NCBI RefSeq assembly: GCF_029168945.1
Contig: NC_083602.1
Span: 78,264,600-78,328,599, forward strand
Source: Cannabis sativa
Lineage: Eukaryota > Streptophyta > Magnoliopsida > Rosales > Cannabaceae
Length of the DNA: 64,000 bases
Direction of reading: 5' to 3'
Within the stretch, counting starts at the first letter, position 1. Each line of letters opens with the position of its first letter. A program made the position numbers and the translations under genes. The notes beneath the pieces are model-generated. The model had not been told where the DNA came from. It worked only from the letters and a program-made list of their open reading frames with translations, and made no database searches. Below are positions 45,601-58,400 of the stretch, in pieces.

Positions 45601-47351
45601 GGTATCTGGCCGAGTGGTGTCTATCACCACGGCCAGAAACCCTAAGCATCCACCATGCAATAATTCCCTAGCTGACATGGCCGAAATCAGCGGGATTCGA
45701 GATCCCCGAACTGAACCAACAAACACAAATGGTTCTTCACTTTCCGGTCGGAAGATCACCATCTTCCTTTTGCAATCAATACTAGCCGAATATTTCGATA
45801 GAAAATCCATTCCTAAAATAATATCGAACTCTACTAGGCTCATCTCTATCAAGTCAGCACTTAACTCTCTACCATCTATTCTGATCGCATAGACCTAATC
45901 CACCTTTTGGAGATAACTAACTCTTCGCCAGGTAATAGGGTTCCAAACCATGATTCATATCTATCATACGGTCTATCCAATCTACTAAAGATTATGGCTG
46001 CCACATGAGAATGTGTAGCCCCAGAATCAAACAGCACTGAGTAATAAGAGTTATTAACTGAAAGCTGACCTGTTACAACTGAAGGGCTGGCATCTGCATT
46101 AGCCTGAGTGATGGCGAACACCCTAGCTGGAGTGGGTCTCGCCGGAGCCCTTGGTGCCTCTGATCGGAGCTGGGGACACTCCCTCTTCAAGTGTCCGGGC
46201 ATGCCACAGTGAAAGCATCCCTGACCCTTGCACTCACCCTGATGGTGCCTTTTGCAGCTGGGGCACTCAGGATAGGAAAACCGGGTCTCTGCATCACTAG
46301 GACGACTACCTCTGCTCTGGTTCCCCCGAAACCTCTTGTTCTGACTCAAGCCACCGGATGTAGTGGATGTTCTCCTCTTCTGGTCCATGGCCAAACCACT
46401 ACTCCCCGTGCTAAAGCCTGATGCAGGAGGGGTAGGAGCCCCGCCACTCGCTGGAGTACTAGCTGACTCCGACATACATCCAACTGCGCCCTCAGCTCGC
46501 AGTGCCTTCTCCACCATCTCAGCATAGGTGGTCTTGTCGTCGGTGGTGATCATCAAGTCGTGTTTGATCCTCACATTTAACCCGTCCAGGTACTTCTCTT
46601 TCTTGCTGAAATCGGTTGGCACTATTCCCGAGGCTAACCTCGCCAACCGGTCGAACTGAGTAGTATACTCTGTCACGCTCATATTCTCCCACTAGGTCAG
46701 GTGGGTGAACTCTTTCCTCTTGGCGCTTCTGACCGCCTCGTTATAATACTTGGCGTTGAAGAGTTCCTGGAACCTTTCCCAGGTCATGGTAGTGACGTCG
46801 TGAATCTGAGACACCATGTCCCACCAGACAAGAGCGTCTTCCTGGAACTGGAAGGTGGCACACACCACTCTGTCATTCCCGGTGACACCCATAAAATTCA
46901 AAATTTTGGTGATCACTGTTAGCCACTGTTCCGCCTTCATCACAGCTGGACCTCCCAGAAAGACCAGAGGTGCTTGTTTCCGAACCCTTTCATACAAAGG
47001 TTCCATTCTGTTAGCTGCCACAACTATTTCGGCCTGAGCAACAGGGACAGGTGCCACTGGAACTTCTGGCACAAGCACTGCAGGAGCACCCTGCTACCTC
47101 AATCTCTGAATCTCTAAGTCTTGTTCCTCTATTCTGGCTAGCATTTCAGCAAACCTAACTTCCCAATTCTGGGCTCCCTGATCGGCTTGGGCAGCCTGGG
47201 CAGCCTGTGGCGGGTTCTCATCACCTTGACCCCAAGCCCTGCCCCTGGGACCTCTACCTCGGCCCCTAGCTTGCGAGGGAAACTGAGCTCCCTGTCCCTG
47301 ATTCGACCCTACTAAATTTCCCTAACTCCTGGTAGTCCGCCTGGCGTCCAT
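42671..47351 (-). pseudogene. Gag-pol polyprotein of the Tekay-like chromovirus, disrupted
   Basis: It begins at the ATG at 47351 (MDARRTTRS). Gag follows (about 46690-47080: AEQWLTVI, VWWDMVS, FQELFNAKYY), then a zinc knuckle CFHCGMPGHLKREC (about 46185-46222), protease LFDSGATHSH (about 46018-46035) and RT with [20 protein letters not shown] and FIDDILVYS (about 45012-45030). RNase H lies at about 44250-44620, the integrase HHCC region ([11 protein letters not shown]...CLTCQQIK) at about 43830-43960, the integrase core to 43380, and a C-terminal chromodomain (VLWRNSKVEEATWELE, about 42700-42800). In-frame stops: 47322-47324, 47094-47096, 46692-46694, 44992-44994, 43492-43494, 43178-43180 and 43103-43105. 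One frameshift lies near 45870-45900. In intact relatives the chromodomain directs insertion to heterochromatin. Confidence 0.9.
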
Positions 47352-47641
47352 CTAGTCGGAACCGCCTGCGAAACCAAGAGTTGGCATATCAGGTCATGTT
47401 CAAGGAGAGCTTACTAATGCCGCTTAATTTGGAAATTAAAAACGAAACATGCGCCTATTCTACTATCAGGCTACTAACATGCTTCCTAACAGGCTTTTCT
47501 TAATATAAAATAAATAATAAGCTACTAAAGCAATAAAAGCTTACTGAACCGTAGAACGAGCTAACTGCTGATGATGATTGTACATGTCAAGACGATCTTC
47601 GGAAGACAACCTCGCGGCTCTGATACCAAATTGAAACACCC
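47352..47641 (-). other. Leader and primer site of the Tekay-like element
   Basis: The primer site TGGTATCAGAGCC (minus strand, 47626-47638) lies three bases from the LTR and is the initiator-Met tRNA type. The remaining 275 bp are untranslated leader. Confidence 0.85.
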
Positions 47642-49867
47642 TAACTAGCATAGGCGTATTACGTGACTTTCAAACATACTGTGCAGCTCGTTGCTAATCA
47701 ACGAGGTTTATGGAAAACGTGATTAATTAAAATTTTTGCTTTTTAATTAAACTTGTAAAATATTTATACAAAATACTCGGGATCCCGATTACAAAACCAT
47801 TTACAAAAGTTTACTGACTATACAAAATACTTGTCGCTTAGCGACTAATTACAAAAATAGCCTTGCTATCCCGAGGATCGTACGCTCTAGGCCTAATCGC
47901 CCCGACATGTACAATCTTCACCGGCTCGCTCACGGTCCATCAGCCTTAGCCTTGCCCTTACCTACACATAAACATAGCACTGTGAGTCGACAGACTCAGT
48001 AAGAAAAGCATAATAATAATCATACATAAATCCCAGTAATGGTCAGACACCCATACCCCTAACCATAACCCTAACTGTCGTGTCCAACATGATACTGAGT
48101 CCTGAACGTTCATAGGGACGGTACTATTGACAAGTAACAGCCTATACTCGGTCGAACTGGTCATACTCCAGCTGCTAGTCATACTCTAGCCTGTACCGAT
48201 GTGTTACAGTATCAGCCTATACTCGGTCGAACTGGTCATACTCCAGCTGCTAGTCATACTCTAGCCTGTACCGATGTGATACGTCAAATAGTACGGAACC
48301 ACCAACCTAAGTATCAGCCTATACTCGGCAAACTGGTCATACTCCAGCTGCTAGTCATACTCTAGCCTATGCCGATGTGATACAGTGTCAGCCTATACTC
48401 GGTCAAACTGGTCATACTCCAGCTGCTAGTGATACTCAAGACTGTACCGATGTGACACATTCGGATGGTTCGAAGCCAACATACATATCTAATGTAATCT
48501 AACAGGCTTCCTAACATGCACGCTAAACATGTAATCTATATATGCATACTGTTATACTAATCTTACCTCAATTCCGAATTCAGGTGTGCCGGTCAACCTG
48601 ACTGGAACTATCTGCGCGGCGGATTACAGGCTCCTAAACCATAAAAATCACAACACTATAAGTGACACGCTAAATCACTTCCCGAGGACTTAAACTAGGA
48701 ACTAAAAGTTGCCCTATCGATAAAAAGCATGGCAATACCCCAAATAACATAAAAATGAGGAATTCTAGGGTTCCTGAAAATTCCCCAACCGGTAGACCGG
48801 TTCTGCAACCGGAATTCTGGTTCTGGGAATTCCTGAACCCTCATCCGGAATTCCGGTTGCACAACCGGAATTTCGGTTCCTTGCAGGAAATTTTCAAAAA
48901 TTCACACGTTGCACAATTCCAATCCAAACAATACCAAAACTTCCAGACCTGTTCTAAACATCCTATAGAACATTTCTAAAGCAACAAAACCACCCAGAAT
49001 TCACAGAATCAAAAAGTGCCATGTGAGCTCCAAGCTTTGAGTTTCAAACTCAAACTTGGCTAAAGCTCACCTACAAGCATCAAACCATGATTAAAACTAC
49101 CTAAACATGCATACTAAAGCTGCAGAAAACAAATACAAGTTCATGCAATAATCACAGCAACAAATTTCCAATTTTCTCTTTGAAAACTAAACTTTTGCAT
49201 AGAAAAACCATAACTGTAATCAACCTAACTATCATGCATCACAAGCAGTTCAATTCAACTCAAATAAACATCCTTAAATCTCTGTAAACATCAACAAAAT
49301 CCCAGCAACAACAATAACCCAAAACTAAGCATGCAACATCATCTTTTTCATCAAAATTCATCAAGAAGACTTAAAAGGAAGCTAGAGGAAACATACCAGC
49401 TTGAAATCCAAGAGGAAATCCTCTTTTCTTGGTGCTCAAAGGGCCGAATAGAGAGAGGAAAAGAGAGAGCTTTTCTTTTTAAAATTTTGTAATTTTTTCT
49501 AAGTTCTGAAAAATGAACACAATGCCACATAACCCTTTTTTACTTCAGCCAACAATTACAATATTAAACACATAATTCAACTAATTAAAGTCGACAAAAG
49601 GACAAAACAATAATGGGGCAAAATGACCAATTTTCCCCTCCATGCAAAATAACATAAATAACACTAAAGGGGTATTTTGGGAAATTCTAAATTCCCGGCC
49701 ATTCCCGACATTCCCAATGTCTAATAAACTGTCCCACAATACTAACATACTAAGTTGTGATTTTACTGAGCCAAACACCGAGTTCCATGTTACCGGGCAC
49801 CGGAAATGCAAACTTATGAAAATCTCTAAATGACATAAAATGCATCTCAGAATCGAATAATAACAGT
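47642..49867 (-). repeat. 5' LTR of the Tekay-like element, main part
   Basis: Begins TGAAACACCC and runs to the Tat II insertion. The remaining 89 bp are at 62213-62301. It carries the same tandem repeat (about 48139-48460) and palindrome cluster (48787-48879) as its partner. The bases ACAGT (49863-49867) are the target site duplicated by Tat II. Confidence 0.9.
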
Positions 49868-50646
49868 TGTTGACCGAGGTTTTCGGCAACTATTAAAATA
49901 TAATTATAATAAGGAGCTGTAAGAAAGTGAGATGAAGACTTTTTACGTGGTTGGGGCGTTAATGAGCCTTAGTCCACGAGCCACTGCTATTAATGGATGT
50001 ATTTAATACAGATTCTACACTTGAGAGAATGTTTTTCTCTTAAATACAGAGAATGTTCTTGGTGAGTTTGTTCTCTTCTTGCTCTTTTGCAACCAAGATT
50101 CTCGACCCCATTAAATGAGCTTCGAGGGGGTATTTATAGTGTTTTGGTGGGGTAATCCCTAGAATTGTTCTTACACATGTGTCTGTAAGTATCCATAAAG
50201 TTGGGCATTTCCGATGAATATACCATGGGTGATGCATGGTCAAATCCCTAGGTGCTGTAGGGTTTTTATGGAGAATGTCCTTTTTGTCTTATGATTGACG
50301 TGACTCTTCGCAGAGTAGCCGTCGCTAGACTTAAATGATCATTCTTGTGGCGCCTAGCTGTTCGGGGGTTGTGCCGTCGGACTTTATTGCGTGTTACGGT
50401 CCCGACACGCTTCCTCCCATGCGGCATTAAATGCGACTTGATTTCTCGGGAGAGACTCGACACATCCGGAGAGCCTTCATGCTATACTAGCTTCTGGAGT
50501 ACCTTGTACTCGGGTGTCTCCTCCGGGACCCATCTTAATAGCGCTTCACGGTGGCATAAAAAGACTTAGCAAATCTTTCCAAGTTATCTGATCCACGTGT
50601 CCCCTCTCGACTGGTCCACGTATTTTGGGCGAATTTTGGAGCAACA
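49868..50646 (-). repeat. 3' LTR of Tat element II
   Basis: 779 bp. The TATA box on the minus strand (CTATAAATA) is at about 50131-50139. The purine tract (AAGGCTTGGGGGGTAAA on the minus strand, 50647-50663) abuts its inner end. Differences from the partner LTR cluster at about 50305-50390. Confidence 0.9.
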
Positions 50647-50663
50647 TTTACCCCCCAAGCCTT

Positions 50664-51078
50664 GTTTACTTAGTAAAAATAAACCAAGGCTTGTTCAAGT
50701 GTCTCCGGTTGACCCCTCGTTTCCCTAGCTCGAGCCTCGAGCGCGTGGGGGCAAATTAAATGATGTCATTTAATGCAACGACATGCTTTTTGCAGGAATG
50801 TTTCCAGCCGCCTCCTCGGTCTTCTGATACGACTTGGGGGCGCGTGGAGGTGTGTCTGATAATGGCATTAAATGCAGCGATTCACTTTTGCAGAGGTCGA
50901 TTCGTTTCACGCACCATGATTGATGCGGCGCATTGATGGTGTCAGACGGATACTCAACCGTTTCCACCGCCTTAATGGTAGATCGATCTGGTCCGTTGAT
51001 CTTTGGGAATTTGAATCGTGCGTTTCCCCCACCATGCGATTGGTAGGTGAAGACGCCTGTTCCTCATGCACTTTTGCC
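50664..51078 (+). other. Upstream region of the Tat II antisense gene
   Basis: No coding sequence. It lies between the purine tract and the plus-strand TATA box, so on the plus strand it is in promoter position. It contains repeated 'ttaaatg..g.cat/attaaatg.agcga' stretches (near 50755-50785 and 50865-50885). Confidence 0.5.
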
Positions 51079-51086
51079 TATAAAAG
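51079..51086 (+). promoter_or_regulatory. TATA box of the antisense gene of Tat II
   Basis: TATAAAAG in the context 'tgcctataaaagccaccacc', a good plant core promoter, pointing away from the adjacent 3' LTR. A leader with a possible splice donor (ctGTAAGT, about 51277) follows. No start site was measured. Confidence 0.55.
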
Positions 51087-51729
51087 CCACCACCTTTCCT
51101 TCATTTCGGTTACTTTCCATTCCTTGCCATTTCTGCTCGAATTTCCTAGAGAGAAAATTCCTCAAAGTAGCACGAACTGTCCTAATACCCAGACACTTCA
51201 TTCAATTTTCCAGTGTTTGATTTTGCCAGTGCTTCCCAACTCTCACTCAACCACATTCAGTACCCCCAGTTCAACGATCGACTGTAAGTTTCTTGCATCC
51301 TTAGATAATAACATGCTTGTATTTACTTCGTTCGTTTTACGGGATTCGCATCTAGAGGCTTCTGGGTGTGTGAGTGTTTAAGTTCTTCGAGTTCTGTTTT
51401 ATGTTTACTGCATTAGTTGTAGAATCGCCATTTATCATGCCCCTGTTGTAGTTATACAGTTCTGTTTTGAGAAGGCCATGTGTTCTTCTTTTAACAGTTG
51501 CTTAGGGCATAAGATGGCTTTTCTCTTTTTTTTTTTTGCGAAACCACTTTCTGCGATTTCATTGCACCCGACACTTGTTGAGGGATTCTCTCCAGAGTTT
51601 CCCAGGTGACACGTGTCGGAGGGGCCTCTTTCCGGCGGTTAGGGGACCCCCACTCCCTTTTCTTGATTTAGGGTTTGGTATGGTACCTAGCTATTTGGGC
51701 TTTTCTTTTTCCCTTTTGTTTTTCTTAGA

Positions 51730-54700
51730 ACACAAAATGTACGCCACGGCTCAAATCTTCAGAAGAAAAGGAAAAGTATGGCCACGGCGGAGGAGGTTTC
51801 TTTGGGCCCGTCGCCCGGGAGGGGTACAAGTCCGTGTGCAGCGTGCCGGGAAGCGGCCGAGCTTCGGTCGACACGACTTGTCCTCACCGGGGAGAACATT
51901 ATTAATGTGGGCGGGATCAAACCCTCTACCTCGGGGACCTTCCACATAGGCCTCCTCGTGACTCGGAGACGCCCAGATCACAACTATGACGGCTTCGGGG
52001 CTTGGAGTCGAACCCATTTGATGGCGGTGCCATGTTCCCGCTCCAAGATTACTTTGTGAATTTTCTTGTATTTGTCGGCCTTGCGCCATACCAACTTATT
52101 CCTCGAAGCTTACCTTTGCTCTCATGCTTATTCATTTTTTACACGCGGTGGGCTGAGGGTCTCCGGCCGGCGGAAATTTTATATTTTTATGAACTTGTAT
52201 CGAGTCCCCAAGAAAGGGGACAAACTTAAGGATGGTTTTTATGGGTTCCGAGATCCACCACCCCTTTAACGAGGGGATGGTTCCATATAATAGGCGGACT
52301 CATGTTAAGGAGTACGCCACCGCTTTTCTTCTCGTCGGGTTCGGGGCGGTGGACCACCGGAGCTTCTCACGGAGTGGGTGCGGATCCCACCTTACCGGCG
52401 GACGCTTCCCACTCGGGGCTTTTCTTCGAAGGGCCCAAGCCTTCGCCTCTACGACCATGCCGTCTGGATGTCGGGGGCACAGTCACCACGGAGAATTGTA
52501 GGAAGGCCAAACTTATCCTTTCTCATCAATCGTGGATGACTCCAACCTCTCACGGGTCATCGTCCCAATGTGAGGGCACGGTTGCGGAGAAGGCTTTCGG
52601 GATGAGCTCATTGCTACGGCGGAGAGAAGAAGTACCAAGATTACCTCTACGGAAGGCCCGGGAGAAGGTGTATTCTAAGGCCCGAGTGCCTGCGGGAGAG
52701 GGCTTCGCGTGGGGAGTCCGGTGGTGCGAAGGAGCCAAGCCATTGGCGGGAAGTACGAGGCTAACTTTTTGACAAGATACTTCAAGAAGAGATTGGGGGT
52801 CCTTGCGGGAGGTTCGTCTTGAATATTCTTCGAGAATCGGAACTTCCCGACCTCGGCCACCTTCGGCCCCCGAACCAAACTCGGGTGCTCCCGGTGCCTA
52901 GCACTTCCCGTGCGGTGGTAAGTCTCCCTTGATAATTCGCTATGTTCCTTCGTTGATGAATATACCGGTCATAGGCCCATAGGGTTCGACGAGCGTCTTC
53001 GTAAGTTTAAGATGCGTCGACCCGGTGAGGATTATTTGAAGGAATTTTATTTTACGAACTTAGGAGATTACCTAGGTCGGTCCCGGATGGGCTCCGGCCC
53101 CTCGGGAACCTATTCCCTTAGGTCCGTCGGCTTACATAGCGTCCGGTGGTTTCGGCCCTCGGACGGTTATCTTGGAGATGATGCTTGCCCGGCATTAAAG
53201 TTCGGGACTTTGCTAGGGCCGAATTAGGAAGTTCGGGTAGGAGTCGTTTATTTGCTGCATCTTTTATAAGCGGTTCCTCACGAACTTCTAACACTTGCTT
53301 ATTTTATTGGAACAGGTACCTCCATGGATGCCATCCTGGAACAGCTTGCCGGGGTTCATACTCCCGTGGCTCCTCCGACTTTCACCCCCTCTCCCCCGGC
53401 TCCTTCCTTGAAGGTTCCTTCGAGAGCTCCCAGAAACCATTGACTTAGTGGATGACGAGGAGGTGCTTCGGGAGAAGGCCAAGGAAAGGGTGGGACTTCT
53501 CGGAGGAAGCCGGCGAAGTCTTGGAGAGCCTCGAAGCCCCCTCCCGGTGGTAGCGAGAGGAGGACGAGGAGGAGCTGAAGTGGCTACGATTCGCAAGCAT
53601 AAGGGCAAGATGATCGCCCGGGACGAGCCGAAGAGGCCTCGGAGGGCGACACTCTGCTCATGGCCTAGACGGCGGGGTTTCCCAGATGGAGGAAAATCAC
53701 GCTCCTCCCCACATTGATCTTACCCGGGTCCAGGGGGGATGAGGTGAGCGGGAGCTTCGCATAGCCAAACACAACTATGCTATGGACGAGTACTCCGCGG
53801 GGGTATGCGAAGTGGAGGCCCTTAGGAGGATTCTGCGAGCCGAGGTTGAGGCGAGCATCAATCACCCGGACTATCATGATCCGTGGAACCTTAACCTGGA
53901 CCCCTTAACGGATTGGTTCCGTCCCCTCTTAGGGCCCACTTTGGCTCCCTTTGCCGCGGAGATGACCGGTGAGTTCGCCTCTCAGCTTACACGTTGTGCG
54001 CCCAAACGGTTTGGCACTTGTGCTTCCCTGAACTCTATCTTCCAGGTCCAGGACCTCAGCCATTCTCTCATAGTGGTAAGTACTTTGCAATTTTTTGCGT
54101 TTCCTTTTTGTTGTTTGTATTTTGTTTTCTTCCTTTTGAGAAATTTTTCCTTATACCTCGTTATGGTTCGGCTTAGCTGTGTGGAGTCGCCTCTCCGGGA
54201 ACATCATAAACCATGGCTTCCCTCTATCAGGCTTTGGGGATATGAACGACGTCGGGAAGGTCCTCGAGACCTCACGGCGGAGAGGCGGATCTACCGGAGG
54301 CTGGCGAGCGCCATGAGGCAGCGGCCAAGGCCAAGGAAGAGGAGGCCCACCGGAGGGAGGCTCAGGCGGAGGCCATGATCGGGACGGAGGCCCGGCGGAG
54401 AGACGGGGATGGAGGCCCATCATCGGGAGGAACTAAGGGCTCGAAGCCAGGGGCTGTCGAGAAGGCCGGGGGCGAGATCTTCGGGAGGCCGGGGAGGCTT
54501 TGGATGAAATGGCCGCCAAGGTGAGGTCTCTGGGGAGACTCACCGGTCGGATATCGAATCCAAGGCCGCTCTAGGCTGCGGAGTTGAAGGAGCTTAGGGA
54601 TTACAAAGATCGGTCTACCGGGAAGGCGAGAGGCCGAGCTCCTTTCTCCTGTCTCCTGCGCCCGGTGCCCGAAGCGCTTTGATGATGGTGTCTACATGGC

Positions 54701-54843
54701 TTGGGCCACCAATGATCAAAGTATCAAGCTTACTTTTTATCCCAAACCCGAGGACATGATTGCCAAATTTCGGGAAAAGAATAAGAAGCTTGATGGTGCG
54801 CTTGAGGCACGGATTGGACCTCATCTTCCACCGCGGGCTGACT
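51730..54843 (+). pseudogene. Antisense gene of Tat II (PF04195-like domain, coiled coil)
   Basis: Spliced gene on the strand opposite to gag-pol. Parts: a start region near 51778; a PF04195-like domain at about 51990-52300 (FVNFLVFVGLAPYQLIPR, AEGLRPAEILYFYELV, ERGQ); a stretch at about 53010-53230 (YLGRSRMG, RPSDGYLGDD); a 53765-54070 stretch (RIAKHNYAMDEYS, LAPFAAEMTGEFA, KRFGTCAS); and a Lys/Arg/Glu-rich coiled-coil-like end with VYMAWATNDQSIKLTFYPK near 54690. Candidate introns 52918-52974 and 54076-54176, plus an acceptor near 53314, coincide with those in Tat I. Several frameshifts break the exons. Antisense extra ORFs are known from Tat/Athila lineages. The role of this one is unknown to me. 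Confidence 0.65.
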
Positions 54844-55404
54844 GAGCTGCCGTATTATTGACCCAGATTCTACCCGTTCTTCTTATAACTTTTTTTTTCT
54901 TTGTTTGTACATATTTGCTCCTGCCTTAGAACAATTTACATATATGCGGCAGCTTTTATTTGAAGGGGAGACAATTATATCTTAAGGCCTGTCCCCGGGC
55001 CATTTACATGTGTATGACCTACCCTTTGGGCTAGGATATTTTTTTTTTCTTATATATATGCGATCTTTATTTGTCACACTTAGGTATTTTAACCTGTCCT
55101 TTGGCTCAGGGTTTTGATACTTACGCTCTTTATTTTTGCGCATATTTTTTGACCTGCCCTTTGGGTCAGGATATTTTACTTAGATTGACCTGCCCTTTGG
55201 GTCAGGATATTTTACTTAGTTTGACCTGCCCTTTGGGTCAGGATATTTTACTTAGTTTGTTTTTTGTTTGTCCGTGCGGTATACCCTAGTACCCCCCTGA
55301 GTGGCATAGAAACTTTGTTTTTAAGGCACTCAGTTTTATTTAATATAGAGGAGGCACACATTTGGACGGTACAAACCCTTTGAACAAAATCTAAGTTTAA
55401 TTCG
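54844..55404. other. Convergent spacer of Tat II with 36-bp hairpin repeats
   Basis: Lies between the 3' ends of the antisense gene and pol. Three near-identical 36-bp units 'gacctgccctttgggtcagg...' start at 55151, 55187 and 55223. More diverged relatives are near 54987, 55016 and 55092. Each contains a short inverted repeat (cctgCCCtttGGGtcagg) able to form a hairpin. The equivalent spacer of Tat I begins with a related 'ggcctgtcc' (35841) and then the CT repeat. Confidence 0.8.
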
Positions 55405-58400
55405 CTATTGGTAATATTTTCTGAGGTGGTCGGCATTCCAGGCTCTTGGGACAGTAGTTCCGTCCATTCTTTTCAGTTTGTAAGTGCCAGAACTGATTTC
55501 GTCCTCGATTTCATATGGTCCTTCCCAATTTGGTCCAAGTTCCCCCACTCCGGGTTCTTGGGTGGCTGGGAAAACCCTTCTTAGGACCATATCTCCAATA
55601 GCGAATTTTCTATTTTTAACCTTTGAGTTAAAATACTTGGTCACCTTCTTTTGATAAGCAGCCATCCGTATTTGGGACTCATCCCGGAGTTCTTCGACTT
55701 GATCCAGAGCCTTTTGGAGCGGGGCACAGTTGGTGGCGGATCATAAGTCGTCCTCTGTGGGATGGGAATAGTGTTTCCCATAGGGACCATTGCTTCTGGC
55801 AACCGTACGCCATTGAGAACGGCGAGTGACGGTTGTGGTTACGGGGGTCGTCCGTAGGCCCACAATACCCTTGGCAATTCTTCGGCCGAGTTATTTTTAC
55901 GGGGCCCGGCGGCTTCTTTTTCAAGGTGACCCTTAGGATTTTATTATTTGCTTAGCTGGGTTTGTTTGAGGCGGGCTACCATGCATGGAGAAGCTTTTTA
56001 CCACTCAGGTGTTGGTTGCAAAAGTCGGATGAAATTCCTCGCAATCAAATTGCTTTCCATTGTACGAGACTATCTTGTGAGGCAAGCCGTATCGACACAC
56101 TATGTTTTTGATAACAAAGTCCAACGCCTTCTTGGAGTTATTGTCTTCATAGGCTTAGCCTCTCTGTCCACTTGGTGAAGTAGTCCACGCTACTATTGCA
56201 TACTTTACCCCTCCTTTTCCCGTAGGTAGAGACCGATGAGATCTATTCCCCCGGAATACCGCGAAGGGCCGGGGGGCTGGTCATCAAAGTGATCTCATTT
56301 GGAGGAGCTCTCGGTATGTTCGCGTACCTTTGGCACGAGTCACACTTTTGGACATAGTCTATACAATCTTTTTTCATTGTTGGCCGAAGTACCCCTGCCT
56401 CAATATTTTCTTTGAGAGAGTGGGCCTCTCCCGTATGATCTCCACGGAACCACTTCATGGACCTCCGGCATGATTTGTCTAGCTTCGGGGTCAGATACAC
56501 ACCTTAAATAAGGCATGCGAGTCCTCTCGGTAGAGAATTTGATCCATCATTACATAACGATGAACGATGCTTTGAATCTTTCGAGGCAGTGCCCTCTCTT
56601 GGGGCAACTCACACTGGTTATGTACTTTATGATGGGGACCATCCGGCTGGGTTCTTGCCCAACCGTTTGTGTGGTCTCTTTTATTTTGATGCTTGGCTCT
56701 GCCAAGCGTTCCCTTGGTACTACCCCCGGCTCTTCGATTTCGGCATCCAGGGGCTAACTTAGCCGGACGGTCCGCGTGAGCGTTCTTTTCTCGGGGGATT
56801 CTTTCTATTTTATAGTCGTGAATTCGTGGAGTAGTTCTCGGACTATTGTTACGTACGCGGCCATCCTTTCGCTAGCGAGTTTGGTATTCTCACGGAAACT
56901 TGGTTTACGACCAGTGAGAATGTTGTAGACTTCCACCCTCTTGGCTCCTACGGCTTTAGCCAATTTTAGCCATTGCTATCGGGGCCTCATATTCGGCTTC
57001 ATTATTCGAAGGCTGTGAAGTTGAATCGGAGTCTTTGCACGGAGCCGCAATCCGGTAGGTGATATCATAGCCACTCGGCTCTGAGCCGTTCTCATTAGAA
57101 GCTCCATCTACAAATACTCTCCAAGTGGGGATGGGTGGCTCGGTGTATTGGGCATCGCCTCGGCTTCATTACATTCGGTGATGAAGTCGCCAAGGCTTGG
57201 CCTTTTATGGAAATCGGGGCACGTAATGTAAGTCGGGGCGGACTCGGCTCCATTGCCCACTTGAGGAGCCTTCGGATGCTTCGGGCTTACGGAGAACTTG
57301 CCGAGTGGATGATTGGTCAAGATTACGACGGATGGGCTTGGAAGTATGGTCTCAACTTCCTTGATGCCATCGGGAGGCGAATACTAATTTTTCAATAACG
57401 GGTACCTTGTCTCGGCCCCTACCATGCGCTTACTAACATAGTACACGGGGTGCTGAATTTTTCTTCCTCCTGGGACCGGTGCGACGCGACCGCATGCTCG
57501 GAGACGGCCAAGTAAAGGAACAAGTCTTCTCCAAGGACGGGTTTTGATAGGATAGGAGGTTTGGCCATGTGGTCTTTTAACCTTTTGAATGCCTCCTCGC
57601 ATTCATCTGTCCATTCAAACTTTTGGCATTTCTTCAGTATGTTGAAGAAGGGTATGCACTTGTTCGTGGACCGTGAGATAAAGCGGCTTAGTGCGGCTAC
57701 CTTTCAGGTCAAACTGCACGTCCTTATGTTTCTTGGGGGATGGCATGTCCGGGAGAGCTTGAATTTTCTCGGGTTCGCCTCGATCCCCCTTTGGGCGACT
57801 ATGAAGCCCGGGGAATTTTCTAGATTTGACCCCAGAAGGTGCATTTTTCGGATTGAGCTTCATGCCGTATCTCGGACGACTTCGAAACATTCCTCTAAGT
57901 CGTTTGCATGGCTGTTGCATGCTTTGGATTTGACGAGCATGTCGTCTACATATACTTCCATGTTTCGTCCCCGGGAGGCTTTTAAACATCCAGGTTAACC
58001 ATTGTTTGATAGGTTGCTCCGGCGTTTTTCGGTCGAAAGGCATGACTAGGTAACGGTATACCCCCTTATCGGTCACGGAAGCTAGTGCACTCTACAGTCG
58101 TATGCATTTTTATTTGGTTGTACCCAAGCATAGGCATCCATGAAAGATGGCGACTTAAATCCGGACGTGGCGTCTACCATACGGTCGATCCTAGGCGGCG
58201 GAAAGCGATCCTTTGGGCGAGGCTTTGTTTAGATGCGTGAAATCTATGCAAACCCGCCGGAGTCCCGTTCGGCTTGGGCACCGGGGACCAGGATTGGCCG
58301 GCCATTCGGATAGTAAACATTGCGGATCATGTCATTGGAGAAAAGTTTATCCACCTCTTTCTCTAAGGCCTCGGCTTTCACTTGAGTCGGCGGGCGCCTC

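Noticed and set aside
50040..50243. A 67-codon frame repeated at 61595-61798
   Set aside because: It lies inside the two LTRs of Tat II and repeats only because the LTRs do.
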